A DNA stretch of 42,247 bases from a virus: positions 1-42,247 of IMG/VR virus record IMGVR_UViG_3300045136_000284. One strand, written 5' to 3'. The position numbers were made by a program, and so were the translations under genes. Below are positions 9,350 to 16,157 of the stretch, one piece after another. Position 1 is the first letter of the stretch; every line of letters begins with the position of its first letter. The notes below the pieces were generated by a model that worked only from the letters and a program-made list of their open reading frames with translations, searched no databases and was not told where the DNA came from.

Positions 9350-9997
9350 TCAGCCTCCTTCGCGCGGCGCCTGCCGCTCCAGATCGAACCGGGGTCGGGA
9401 AAGCTCCCGCCAAACGGTCAGCGTGTCGGTTTCCTTCTGGAAGTCCTGGTAGGAACCGACCGAACCCGCGAACACCGCACCGCCTTCCTTCAACTGAAGT
9501 ACATGCGCTGCCATCTCCTGGATGCTGTCCAGAACCTCATCCGGAGCTTGAACAATGTCGCCGTCGTTCACCAGAAGCGGCGGATCACAGATGCCGTACA
9601 CCGTGATCGTGCGTCCGCCTACAGCGTCCAGCGGATGGATCGCCAGCATCCGCACTCCGATCGGAATCCAGCTCGTTACCGGACCGCTGGTCGCCGTCGT
9701 TTCCCGAGTCCAGTTGCGACGCGCGCGGCCCATCGCGGCCAGGCTGGACCGGCGCAATTGCCGGCCGCCAAAGCTCACCGCCAGCGGCACAACCATCGGC
9801 TCCGGGATGGCGTAGAACGTCGTCCCGGCAACCGTGGTGATCTGCACGTCGTCCTGGTAGAAGCCCAGCAGGAGGTTGTGCAGGCGAACCTGCTCATTGA
9901 TCGCTCGATCTACCTCCTGCTGGGGATAGAACGCAGTGTTCCCGTCCAGAGACGACCACACTTGCTGGCGCATCTGTAGCAGCGTTCTGGCGGGCAA
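9350..9997 (-). CDS. Head-tail adaptor-like structural protein (copy 2)
   Basis: The protein has 215 residues. The best start is TTG at 9997, with AGGAG eight bases upstream. The first in-frame ATG (9973) has no ribosome site. It opens with MRQQVWSSL and then EVDRAINEQVRLHNLL, continues with a beta-rich part (FYAIPEPMVVPLAVSF), and ends in a long helix with DFQKETDTLTVWREL. This order (helix, beta middle with a PLAV or LRVD-like strand, C-terminal helix) is that of phage adaptor or connector proteins. It is probably part of the tail-neck assembly along with the flanking adaptor-like genes. Confidence 0.55.
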   Translation of the reverse strand: MPARTLLQMRQQVWSSLDGNTAFYPQQEVDRAINEQVRLHNLLLGFYQDDVQITTVAGTTFYAIPEPMVVPLAVSFGGRQLRRSSLAAMGRARRNWTRETTATSGPVTSWIPIGVRMLAIHPLDAVGGRTITVYGICDPPLLVNDGDIVQAPDEVLDSIQEMAAHVLQLKEGGAVFAGSVGSYQDFQKETDTLTVWRELSRPRFDLERQAPREGG

Positions 9998-10009
9998 GAC
10001 GTTTGCTCC

Positions 10010-10225
10010 TTACCTCGACGGTCGCCGCGAGCTCAACCGCCGGCCAGACTTCCGCGCTGCGATTTTACGCATGTTCTCTGCGAAAATCGCCCGCTTGGCC
10101 TCGACCCCGCCACGGGCTTTCGCCCGAGCGATTTTAGCCGGCGTGGCTTTGCCGAACTTGCCTAGCGTGCCACGGCGCTTCATCCGCGCCACCGCAGCTT
10201 GAATCCACAGCTTCTTCCCGGCCAT
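10010..10225 (-). CDS. Small very basic protein
   Basis: This is a 71-residue, Lys/Arg/Ala-rich protein (MKRRGTLGKFGKATPAKIARAK) with no acidic patches apart from a few Glu in the second half. GAGGAG lies eight bases before the ATG. Small basic proteins with the GTLGKFG-type motif occur in phage structural clusters and may bind DNA or line the head. That role is inference. It lies between adaptor genes. Confidence 0.65.
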   Translation of the reverse strand: MAGKKLWIQAAVARMKRRGTLGKFGKATPAKIARAKARGGVEAKRAIFAENMRKIAARKSGRRLSSRRPSR

Positions 10226-10227
10226 GC

Positions 10228-10488
10228 TTACTTCTCCTCTTTGAAGTCAAAGCCGTCCTGCGGCGTGAAGTACGCCCGATCGCGCCGCCACAGCGACATG
10301 CCTTCCTCCGCCGCAGTCCAATCGTCCATGTTCACCGCGTAGTCCACAGGGTATGCCCTGGTTGGGTTCTGCTGGCGCTGGCGCTTGGCCTGGTCGATGC
10401 GGGCCAGGGCTTCGTTCATGCGCTGAAAGGTGTTGGTTCCAGGGCACCCAGGCTTCACCGGGTACCCGTACTCGTCTTGGTCGTGCAT
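10228..10488 (-). CDS. Hypothetical protein
   Basis: I choose the ATG at 10488, because GGAGG sits five bases before it. An ATG at 10509 is in frame but lacks a ribosome site. The 86 residues are polar, with a helical segment (RMNEALARIDQAKRQRQ) and an aromatic-acidic end (YFTPQDGFDFKEEK). No family is recognised. It lies in the neck-protein cluster. Confidence 0.6.
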   Translation of the reverse strand: MHDQDEYGYPVKPGCPGTNTFQRMNEALARIDQAKRQRQQNPTRAYPVDYAVNMDDWTAAEEGMSLWRRDRAYFTPQDGFDFKEEK

Positions 10489-10516
10489 CACAGCCTCCAT
10501 GTCCGACATTCGGACG

Positions 10517-11689
10517 TCAGAAGATATCCGAGCCGAAATCCCATGCCATTACTCGCGGATCTTGCAACTGCCAGATGTCCGCGTTGCCGGGCAGCATGCC
10601 GCGCCACCACGGCGTTCTGAGCGCATTCAGGAACTTGCCCTCGTCCGCATTCTTCGCCTGCTCCACGCCTTCCCGGAACCGCATCTCGTAGTGGTCTGCC
10701 AGCGTCGGATTGTGGTAGGGGTCCTTCGGCCCTTGCTTATACCGGAAGGCGTCAGCCAGCGCCCCAAACACGAACACGCTGGGGTTGATGAACCACGGCG
10801 GACGGTCCGTCTCGGCATCCAGGTCCGGCCACTGCTGATAGTAGCGATAGCTGAACTGGCGAACCGAAAGCGGCGCCGGCCAGATCTCATAGAGCATGTT
10901 GCCTTGCTCGTTCGGTCCAAGGTCGATCAGCCCGTAGTAGGGATTGCCACTGACGAACGTGCGCCGCGGGTCGCGGTAGTTGGCCTCCTCCAGGGGAACG
11001 TGCAGGCGCACCGGCCAGCCTGTCTGGTCGTCTTTCATTGCCAGGATGGCCTTAAGGTCGGGCGCCAGCGTGACGTACATGGTCACAATGCGATAGGTCG
11101 AACCGGACACGCTATCGCCGCCCCAGGGATGAGTCATGATCAGTTGCGTGGGGCTGACCACCGCCTTGACCGTGTAGATCGGATGCCGGTCACTCAGTCG
11201 GAGCTGCCGCCCAGCGAGTGACGATTGGGTCACCGTGGACCCCGCCGAATGCACGTAGGCGCACCGCCCGACGAACCGATCCGCAAGCACCTGGACCACC
11301 GGAACGGCCTCGTAGGTTTCGCCAGACTTGCCGATGTAGAGGATCGAGTTCTCGGTGATGCCGGCCATCGAGTTCGGGACGAACTCCACAAAGCCGATGT
11401 CGGACACGCCCACTGCAAGCGTCGTGTTCACCACGTCGTTCACCGGCCAGTTGGTGTCCGTTCCGACTACAACATCGCTCCCGGAAGCCAGGCTTACCGT
11501 GCCATCGGAGTGCATCGCCGGGATCGGCAGAATGCCGTCACGGATCAAGTCCGTCCAGTAGGTGCGCATGTCCAGCACCTGCCGGATGCGCCAGTTGATC
11601 CAGCGCTTGACCTGCTCCGGGCTGACGTTCGGCCGCTGGTTGGTGATCTCGCCGATCATCGTCCCAAGGTCGTCTTTAAACTGTGACAT
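10517..11689 (-). CDS. Large adaptor-like neck protein
   Basis: The protein has 390 residues. The N-terminus (MSQFKDDLGTMIGEI, then EQVKRWINWRIRQVLDMRTYW) matches the helical start of phage adaptor-like proteins. A beta-rich middle with many Val, Thr and Gly follows, then W-P-x-P-like strands (YEIWPAPLSVRQFSYRYYQQ) and a C-terminal helix (HYEMRFREGVEQAKNADEG) that resembles the 215- and 214-residue neighbours. The middle is inserted relative to those shorter relatives. Only a terminator and a broken transposase gene lie upstream, so it is the first intact gene of the neck/tail block. Confidence 0.55.
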   Translation of the reverse strand: MSQFKDDLGTMIGEITNQRPNVSPEQVKRWINWRIRQVLDMRTYWTDLIRDGILPIPAMHSDGTVSLASGSDVVVGTDTNWPVNDVVNTTLAVGVSDIGFVEFVPNSMAGITENSILYIGKSGETYEAVPVVQVLADRFVGRCAYVHSAGSTVTQSSLAGRQLRLSDRHPIYTVKAVVSPTQLIMTHPWGGDSVSGSTYRIVTMYVTLAPDLKAILAMKDDQTGWPVRLHVPLEEANYRDPRRTFVSGNPYYGLIDLGPNEQGNMLYEIWPAPLSVRQFSYRYYQQWPDLDAETDRPPWFINPSVFVFGALADAFRYKQGPKDPYHNPTLADHYEMRFREGVEQAKNADEGKFLNALRTPWWRGMLPGNADIWQLQDPRVMAWDFGSDIF

Positions 11690-11717
11690 CGCTTAGCACC
11701 CTTGCGGCAGCCCTGCT

Positions 11718-11765
11718 AAAAAAAGAGCCCAGCGGGGGCCGCCGCCATGTAGCACCCCGCTGGGC
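11718..11765 (-). terminator. Rho-independent terminator (minus strand)
   Basis: On the minus strand GCCCAGCGGGG pairs with CCCCGCTGGGC, an 11-bp perfect stem with a 17-base loop (11738-11754), followed by T and C then seven T residues (11724-11718). It lies between the TnpB remnant and the 390-residue neck gene, so it would end or reduce transcription from the capsid genes before the tail genes. Confidence 0.85.
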
Positions 11766-11787
11766 GAGTTCTCCCCGCAGTCGGAAC

Positions 11788-12147
11788 CTAGCCGTTCAAC
11801 CGTTGCCGGGAACATAGAGAACTGTTCCCAGCATCCGCCCGTTGCCGAGCGGAGGCGCCGGTCTTGCGCGTCGATACGCTGCCGGCTTCCCGCTTCATCC
11901 GGACAGCCTGCCCTGCGGCAGGTCTTACACCCCGTCCACGGGCGTTTTCCGTCTCCGGTCCACTCCCGGCGACGGCGGCCGCAATGGCCGCGAGGTTGCG
12001 CGCTGCGTTCTCGTCCCGATCCAGGACGAGGCCGCAGGCGTCGCACCGAAACGTCCGCTCCCACAGTGGCAACCCCTCATTCATGGCCATACGCCCCACC
12101 CATTCACTGGGAAGCGCAATCGTCTTCCCTCCCTTCGCCGCGCTCGG
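11788..12147 (-). pseudogene. tnpB: TnpB (IS200/IS605) C-terminal remnant
   Basis: The minus frame reads ...LPLWERTFRCDACGLVLD, then RDENAARNLAAI, then SGSGPE-T and a Gly/Arg-rich tail ending SRQRLNG. This is the second half of the TnpB zinc ribbon (one CxxC pair), the RuvC-III DRDxNAAxN motif and the typical tail of actinobacterial or Deinococcus-type TnpB. The first CxxC pair and all upstream catalytic regions are missing, so it cannot be active. The frame continues upstream only as noise through the collagen-like genes. A possible start of a short product would be ATG at 12090. The recognisable part ends at TAG 11788. Confidence 0.8.
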
Positions 12148-12148
12148 A

Positions 12149-12259
12149 TTACGGACCCGTGTAACCGGTGTAGCCAGTCGGACCGGTCGAGCCTGCCGGA
12201 CCCGTAGGGCCCGTCCAGCCAGTCGCGCTAACGATCTTGCTCTCGTGCAGAATCGCCAT
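12149..12259 (-). CDS. Tiny collagen-like protein (copy 2)
   Basis: The protein has 36 residues: MAILHESKIV at the start, then Gly-X-Y triplets of the type GPT, GYT and GST, ending [14 protein letters not shown] lies six bases before the ATG. It aligns with the neighbour at 12273-12389 (shared M-A-I, E, K, V, A-T, T-G pattern), so the pair arose by duplication. The TAA falls exactly at the border with the TnpB remnant. It may be a small virion decoration or fibre piece. The function is unknown. Confidence 0.6.
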   Translation of the reverse strand: MAILHESKIVSATGWTGPTGPAGSTGPTGYTGYTGP

Positions 12260-12272
12260 GCTTGCTCCTCCT

Positions 12273-12389
12273 CTACGAGCCCGCCGGGCCCGTGTATCCG
12301 GTGTAGCCCGTGGGCGATGGACCAGCGTAGCCGGTGTAGCCAGTGTATGGCGTCGCTGGCACGCACTTGTCTTCGAAAGTGATCGCCAT
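12273..12389 (-). CDS. Tiny collagen-like protein (copy 1)
   Basis: The protein has 38 residues: MAITFEDKCV, then ATPYTGYTGYAG and [13 protein letters not shown] good ribosome site (AGGAGG) precedes the ATG. The first residues match the next gene, and the GYT triplets match the fibre stalk at 2921-4555. It follows the capsid genes and a 70-residue protein that also begins MAI, so a head-surface accessory role is possible but not shown. Confidence 0.6.
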   Translation of the reverse strand: MAITFEDKCVPATPYTGYTGYAGPSPTGYTGYTGPAGS

Positions 12390-12398
12390 CAGGCCCTC

Positions 12399-12611
12399 CT
12401 ACGCAATGAGCCCGAACCCGGTCCAGCCCCCCGGAGTGCCTGCGGTCACGCACACCCAGCCGATGTACCCGCCCGTGTTCGGAGCTGTATTCCACACGAT
12501 GTCGCCCCTTTGATAAGTTCCATCGGTGGACGCAGACGGAGGGGCGTCGCCGAAGTACTCCTTGACCGTTCCGCCAGGGATTCGAGGCTTGCTCCAAGGT
12601 TGGATTGCCAT
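12399..12611 (-). CDS. Small protein with a phage tail-type C-terminal motif
   Basis: The protein has 70 residues. The end reads GDIVWNTAPNTGGYIGWVCV, then TAGTPGGWTGFG, a phrase seen at the C-termini of many phage appendage proteins. The rest (MAIQPWSKPRIPGG) is short. GAGGAG lies just before the ATG. It belongs to the group of small genes after the major capsid protein and may be a decoration or appendage piece. The precise role is unknown. Confidence 0.65.
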   Translation of the reverse strand: MAIQPWSKPRIPGGTVKEYFGDAPPSASTDGTYQRGDIVWNTAPNTGGYIGWVCVTAGTPGGWTGFGLIA

Positions 12612-12632
12612 GTCCTCTTCTCCTCGCTGCGA

Positions 12633-13070
12633 TTACAGCTTGTCTGCCGGGACCGTGACGTGCCAGTAGCACACGTCCACGTAGATCAGCCCGGCCGTGG
12701 CCGTGTTGACGTTTCCGCCGGTGGTGGTGATCCTGGCGTACATCGTGTCCTCGGCGTAGGTAGCCGCAACCGGGCCGGCAGAAATCTGCGCCGTGGTGTC
12801 AGACACCGCCTGGGAGACACTGAACGCCGAGGCGAACGAAGTCGCCGTGCCAGCCGAGGACCCTACCGACAGCGTGGCAGCCGAGATGCTCCCGCCGGCT
12901 ACCGCTTCCGCGTGCTTGATCCGGACCCACTGCACCACGGAACCCTTCGGCAGGGTCTGAAGCGTGATGTTCTGGGTGGTTGCCGCAGCGGTAAAGTCCT
13001 TGTAGCTGATGATGTACCGCTTGACAATCGGCCCAGTGCCAAGAGCCGACAACAGATTGGTTTCAACCAT
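12633..13070 (-). CDS. Structural protein, probable head decoration
   Basis: The protein has 145 residues, Ala/Ser/Thr/Val rich and largely beta-like (SVVQWVRIKHAEAVAGGS, then ATLSVGSSAGTAT). It sits directly after the major capsid gene with a strong GAGGAGG site. It has no signal peptide or membrane segment. A head decoration, vertex or minor capsid role is inferred from composition and position. No family is recognised by sequence. Confidence 0.55.
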   Translation of the reverse strand: MVETNLLSALGTGPIVKRYIISYKDFTAAATTQNITLQTLPKGSVVQWVRIKHAEAVAGGSISAATLSVGSSAGTATSFASAFSVSQAVSDTTAQISAGPVAATYAEDTMYARITTTGGNVNTATAGLIYVDVCYWHVTVPADKL

Positions 13071-13095
13071 CTCTTTTTCCTCCTCCTCAGCCCCC

Positions 13096-14067
13096 TCAGA
13101 ACAGCGTGGACGAGGTCAGCTTGAAGCACAAACGCGCCAACGGGACCGTCAGCGTGTTGCCGCACAAGAACTGCCCGGCGGTGTCGATGCCAAGCTGGGT
13201 GCCCTTGAACCCGGTGAACCCGAAGTTGAACAGCGGATTCACACTGAAGTACCACTCAACCGCCTGGGAGTTGATGCCCCACATGCGGCCGCTGGTGCCC
13301 GTCGGGCAATAGGGGTCCAGAACCGCCTCGGCGCCGTTCACCCGAACCGTCTGGAAGCCAGCCTGCGCGACATCCGATTCCCGATCGAGGTTCTGCTGCA
13401 TCGGCTGGAGCGAATTCCAGATCAGATCCCAGCCGTTACGGGAACACACGATCATGTCCACGCGCCGGTTGCCGTTCCAGGTTTGGGTAATGGCCCGGTT
13501 CAAGGCCGACAGGCTGAACGTGGTCAGGTTGGCCACGTAGGCGTTCATGCCTTTCACCGTGCCCGGCGGGGCGATGTCCGCACGAGTGATTCCGCCGATG
13601 GTGGTGTAGGTGTTGCCATCGTCGATCCACTCCTCGAACCCCACCAGGTTGCGAGTCCGCCCGCCGGCAGTGGACAGGTACATGTCCGTCGCCAGCATCT
13701 CCGCCATCGCCGCCGTGGCGTTCGCAAACTTGGCATTGATCTCCTTGAACACCGCCTCGGGCCCGTCGTTGGACATCGCATTGAACCCGATCAGCGGAAC
13801 GTTCACCAGGTACAGCTTCATCGGCGTTTGCAACGCCGTTTCGGTCACCCGTACGTCCGGAGGCGCACCCTCTCCAGGGCCAACTGCCCCGCCCGCCAGC
13901 TTGCCGACGATCAGCGGCTGCTGGACGAGTAAGCCGCCTCGGAATTGGTCTCGGCGCTTGGTCGAAAGCCGCACAAAAACCGGACTTTCGAAGTACACCG
14001 TATCCCGCAACTTCGGCTCAATGAAGTTGTGGGTGTAAGCGTTGATGCCCTGAAGGGGCAGTGCCAT
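13096..14067 (-). CDS. Major capsid protein (probable HK97 fold)
   Basis: The protein has 323 residues. The N-terminus is ALPLQGINAYTHNFIEPKLR and the protein contains IGFNAMSNDGPEAVFKEINA, a phrase typical of capsid proteins in this class, followed by a long spine-helix-like region with repeated Ala and Met and a C-terminal beta-rich part (LTVPLARLCFKLTSSTLF). It follows a coiled-coil scaffold candidate, as usual for short-tailed phage head genes. GGAGGAAC lies before the ATG. The HK97 fold is inferred from order, size and pattern. Confidence 0.75.
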   Translation of the reverse strand: MALPLQGINAYTHNFIEPKLRDTVYFESPVFVRLSTKRRDQFRGGLLVQQPLIVGKLAGGAVGPGEGAPPDVRVTETALQTPMKLYLVNVPLIGFNAMSNDGPEAVFKEINAKFANATAAMAEMLATDMYLSTAGGRTRNLVGFEEWIDDGNTYTTIGGITRADIAPPGTVKGMNAYVANLTTFSLSALNRAITQTWNGNRRVDMIVCSRNGWDLIWNSLQPMQQNLDRESDVAQAGFQTVRVNGAEAVLDPYCPTGTSGRMWGINSQAVEWYFSVNPLFNFGFTGFKGTQLGIDTAGQFLCGNTLTVPLARLCFKLTSSTLF

Positions 14068-14084
14068 TTCCGTTCCTCCTTTTG

Positions 14085-14882
14085 CTACTGCGTCAAGATC
14101 CCGCGCTTGAGCGCGTCAACCCCAATCCGCGCCAGTTCGGGATCTGTTAAGCTCAAACCTTTCGTTTTCTCCGCCAGCTCCTGCGGAATCTCAGCCTTGC
14201 TCACTCCGGGATGGGTTACCCCGATGATCCCGCCAGTGTTGTCCGTCGGAAGCCCCGCAGTCGCCATCGCCAACTCTTGCCGCGCCTTCTCCATGCCACG
14301 CTGCTCCGCCGCCCGCAGCTCTTCCTCATGCTTCTTAGCGGCGAGCTCAGCGCGCTTAGGCGCCACCATCTGCTCGTAAGCCAGCTTGGCGTCCCGCAGC
14401 CCGGTCTTCACCATGAACTGGTACAGCTCCGAGGGGTCCAGCGGCTGGCCAAACTCGTCCTTGTGCTGGAATCCCAAGGTGTAGACCTGGGAATAGAAGT
14501 TCTGCATCCCAGCCAGGATCTGGTCGTTCTGCTGCTGAATCGCCCGTAAGCGCTCATCCAGCAGCCGCTGCACCTCTGCCTGGGTCACCATGCCTGCTTT
14601 CCTAGCCTGTTCCAAAATCTCACTGGCTTCCGGAGCACTGAAATCCTGCGGGTTGGCTTGCAGCTCCTGGAGGCGCAGCCGAGCTGCTTCCAGCTCCTGG
14701 CGTGCCTCCCATTCGCTTTTGGTCATGCCATGTTGCTCGTCCCAGTTGTCTCGATACCAAGCGGCGTAGTCCAATGCGGCCTTTTCGAGCTTCTCCATGC
14801 TTTCCTTCAGCGATGGATATTTCTCGATTACGGCTCGGTCGTTCTCGTCTACCTTTGCGAGGAGTTCGTCAAAGATTCCCAT
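14085..14882 (-). CDS. Capsid scaffolding protein
   Basis: The protein has 265 residues, highly charged and rich in Glu, Lys, Gln and Ala. It has long amphipathic helices at about 20-95 (KESMEKLEKAALDYAAW, then EARQELEAARLRLQELQ), another at 97-125, and a helical stretch at 175-215. The C-terminus is short and basic-acidic mixed. Placement immediately before the major capsid gene and the coiled-coil character are the classic signs of a scaffold that guides head assembly and leaves before DNA packaging. No protease gene is visible nearby. Confidence 0.75.
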   Translation of the reverse strand: MGIFDELLAKVDENDRAVIEKYPSLKESMEKLEKAALDYAAWYRDNWDEQHGMTKSEWEARQELEAARLRLQELQANPQDFSAPEASEILEQARKAGMVTQAEVQRLLDERLRAIQQQNDQILAGMQNFYSQVYTLGFQHKDEFGQPLDPSELYQFMVKTGLRDAKLAYEQMVAPKRAELAAKKHEEELRAAEQRGMEKARQELAMATAGLPTDNTGGIIGVTHPGVSKAEIPQELAEKTKGLSLTDPELARIGVDALKRGILTQ

Positions 14883-14911
14883 CTCTCACCTCTTTCGTTG
14901 TCGTTTCCCGG

Positions 14912-15295
14912 TCATGTCCCTGGCGGAGGGGCAGGCGCCGGTGGGGCAGCTTGAGGCCCTGCCGTGGCCCTTTGTTGAATTGCGTTCAGCTCAGCCCGAA
15001 GCGCTAAGCCCGCCTGGGCAATCGGAACCAGTAGCGGGATCAGCGAGGGCTGAACCAGATTTAACAGGCTGCGCACTTGCCCAGCCCATTGCTCCAATTC
15101 GTCGATCTTGGACAGGAGCTGTACGATGGAGGGGTTCGGCTGGCCAGCGCCAGCCATCGGCCCCGCCTCACCAGGCGCTCCCGCAGGAACTCCAGGAGGC
15201 GGACCGCCGCCGGCAAAGAGCTGCGATGGCGGCATCGCAGGCGATTGCCGGGCGATTTGTGGGGGCAACATGGGTGCCGGTGGGAGTGTGGCCAT
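14912..15295 (-). CDS. Pro/Ala/Gly-rich hypothetical protein
   Basis: The protein has 127 residues: a Pro-rich start (MATLPPAPMLPPQ), a Gly/Pro/Ala linker, a central helical segment (IVQLLSKIDELEQWAGQV, then hydrophobic LLNLVQPSLIPLLVPIAQAG) and a Pro-rich end. The hydrophobic middle could be an amphipathic or membrane-touching helix. It lies between a repeat protein and the scaffold, probably in the same transcript. The start is coupled to the TAA of the upstream gene and has only a weak ribosome site. Confidence 0.6.
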   Translation of the reverse strand: MATLPPAPMLPPQIARQSPAMPPSQLFAGGGPPPGVPAGAPGEAGPMAGAGQPNPSIVQLLSKIDELEQWAGQVRSLLNLVQPSLIPLLVPIAQAGLALRAELNAIQQRATAGPQAAPPAPAPPPGT

Positions 15296-15300
15296 TTCAG

Positions 15301-15543
15301 TTAGGGAGTCTTGCTGTCGTAGGGCGTCACCGGGTTCTTGCCGATTTTAACCCCAGCGCCGCCAACCATGTCGATTCCAGAGTCGCTGCCCGATTTCTGA
15401 ACAGGGCTAGCCGGCGCCCAGGAGGCGTTCACCCCAGCGCCGCCAACCATGTCGATCTCCGTAGACCCGCCAGGCTGCTGTTGGGGGCTTACCCCCATCC
15501 GCCCCATCTTTTGCTGCCCACCGACCATTTCAATGTCGGCCAT
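15301..15543 (-). CDS. Small protein with IDMVGG repeats
   Basis: I choose the ATG at 15543, with AGGAGG six bases upstream. A start at 15576 is weaker. The 80 residues contain three copies of a short unit: IEMVGGQQK, IDMVGGAGVNA and IDMVGGAGVKI, separated by about 30 and 28 residues. Otherwise it is Gly/Ser/Gln rich and likely unstructured. It is the first gene after the promoter at 15610-15581. Repeated identical short motifs suggest a linear binding motif for a multivalent partner, for example a capsid or scaffold surface. That is inference. Confidence 0.6.
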   Translation of the reverse strand: MADIEMVGGQQKMGRMGVSPQQQPGGSTEIDMVGGAGVNASWAPASPVQKSGSDSGIDMVGGAGVKIGKNPVTPYDSKTP

Positions 15544-15556
15544 CCGAGTCCTCCTA

Positions 15557-15574
15557 GAGGGGTCAATGCCCCTC
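15557..15574 (-). other. 5' untranslated hairpin
   Basis: On the minus strand GAGGGG and CCCCTC pair around a 6-base loop (plus strand 15557-15562 and 15569-15574), right before the SD of the IDMVGG gene. It is positioned at the predicted 5' end of the transcript from the promoter at 15610-15581. A 5' hairpin can protect an mRNA from decay or affect start access. It is not followed by a T run, so it is not a terminator. Confidence 0.5.
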
Positions 15575-15580
15575 AAGTAG

Positions 15581-15610
15581 ACATTACGATATTAGCGCAA
15601 CCCATGTCAA
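15581..15610 (-). promoter_or_regulatory. Promoter of the head operon
   Basis: On the minus strand there is a perfect -35 hexamer TTGACA (15610-15605), an 18-base spacer and the -10 TAATGT (15586-15581). The predicted start is near 15574, ahead of the IDMVGG, Pro-rich, scaffold and capsid genes. It lies in a 140-base gap after bacterioferritin. The -10 match is only partial. Confidence 0.6.
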
Positions 15611-15639
15611 CAAACTTGCCTTACTGCTCAACAAATTGC
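15607..15639 (-). promoter_or_regulatory. Tandem direct repeats at the head promoter
   Basis: Two near-identical segments, GCAAGTTTGTTGA (15619-15607) and GCAATTTGTTGA (15639-15628) on the minus strand, start 21 bases apart, which is two helical turns. The proximal copy runs into the -35 element. An inverted repeat GCTCA-TGT-TGAGC lies just beyond (15648-15660). Such spacing is typical of activator or repressor binding sites. The binding protein is unknown. Confidence 0.5.
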
Positions 15640-15683
15640 AGGCGGAAGCTCATGTTGAGCGTCGATTTGGCCTGTTTACGCTT

Positions 15684-16157
15684 TCAGGATGCGCTGCTTA
15701 GCGAAATGATCCAGTTCTGGTAACCAGCCAGGTCGATCAGGCTGAGCTGGCTCTCCAGGTAGTTGACGTGCCCTTCCTCGTCCTGGAGCAGGTCTTCGAA
15801 CAGCTCTCGGCTGCCCGTGTCCCCGACCTTCTGGCATAGATCCACGGCATCGGAGTACTTCGCCACAGCTTCGAGTTCCAGCTTCAGGTTTTCCTCAAGC
15901 TGCTCTCGGGCGTCCTTGCCTGGGACGACATCCACCGCCAACCCAAGCTTCGGAGTCCCTTCCAGGAACACGATGCGCTCCATGAGCCGCTCGGCGTGTT
16001 TCATCTCTTCGATGGCTTCCCGCTTGGTCGCCGCGCTCAACTTCCCAAGTCCCCAGTTGGCCTGTAGCTCGGCGTGCAGCATGTACTGCATGATGGCTTG
16101 CACCTCCGAACTCAGCGCCTCGTTCAAGACTTGAATGACCTTCCCGTCGCCTTTCAT
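15684..16157 (-). CDS. bfr: Bacterioferritin
   Basis: The protein has 157 residues, the full length of the family, beginning MKGDGKVIQVLN as in bacterial bacterioferritins. Ferroxidase ligands fall at the expected places: E18, E51, H54, E94, E127 and H130. Met52, the haem ligand between subunits, is also present in EEMKHAER. The helical plan with LFEDLLQDEEGH near the C-terminus is intact. The family forms a 24-subunit shell that oxidises and stores iron, with haem at two-fold interfaces. Finding it in a phage structural operon, coupled by ATGA to an upstream zinc-ribbon-like gene, is unusual. It is probably expressed late. It may manage host iron or protect against oxidative stress, but a structural role cannot be excluded. 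Confidence 0.93.
   Translation of the reverse strand: MKGDGKVIQVLNEALSSEVQAIMQYMLHAELQANWGLGKLSAATKREAIEEMKHAERLMERIVFLEGTPKLGLAVDVVPGKDAREQLEENLKLELEAVAKYSDAVDLCQKVGDTGSRELFEDLLQDEEGHVNYLESQLSLIDLAGYQNWIISLSSAS

Noticed and set aside
11788-12672. A 294-residue minus frame covering the TnpB end and the tiny collagen genes
   Set aside because: Only the last 100-120 residues look like a real protein. The upper part is Arg/Gly-rich noise overlapping better genes with good ribosome sites.
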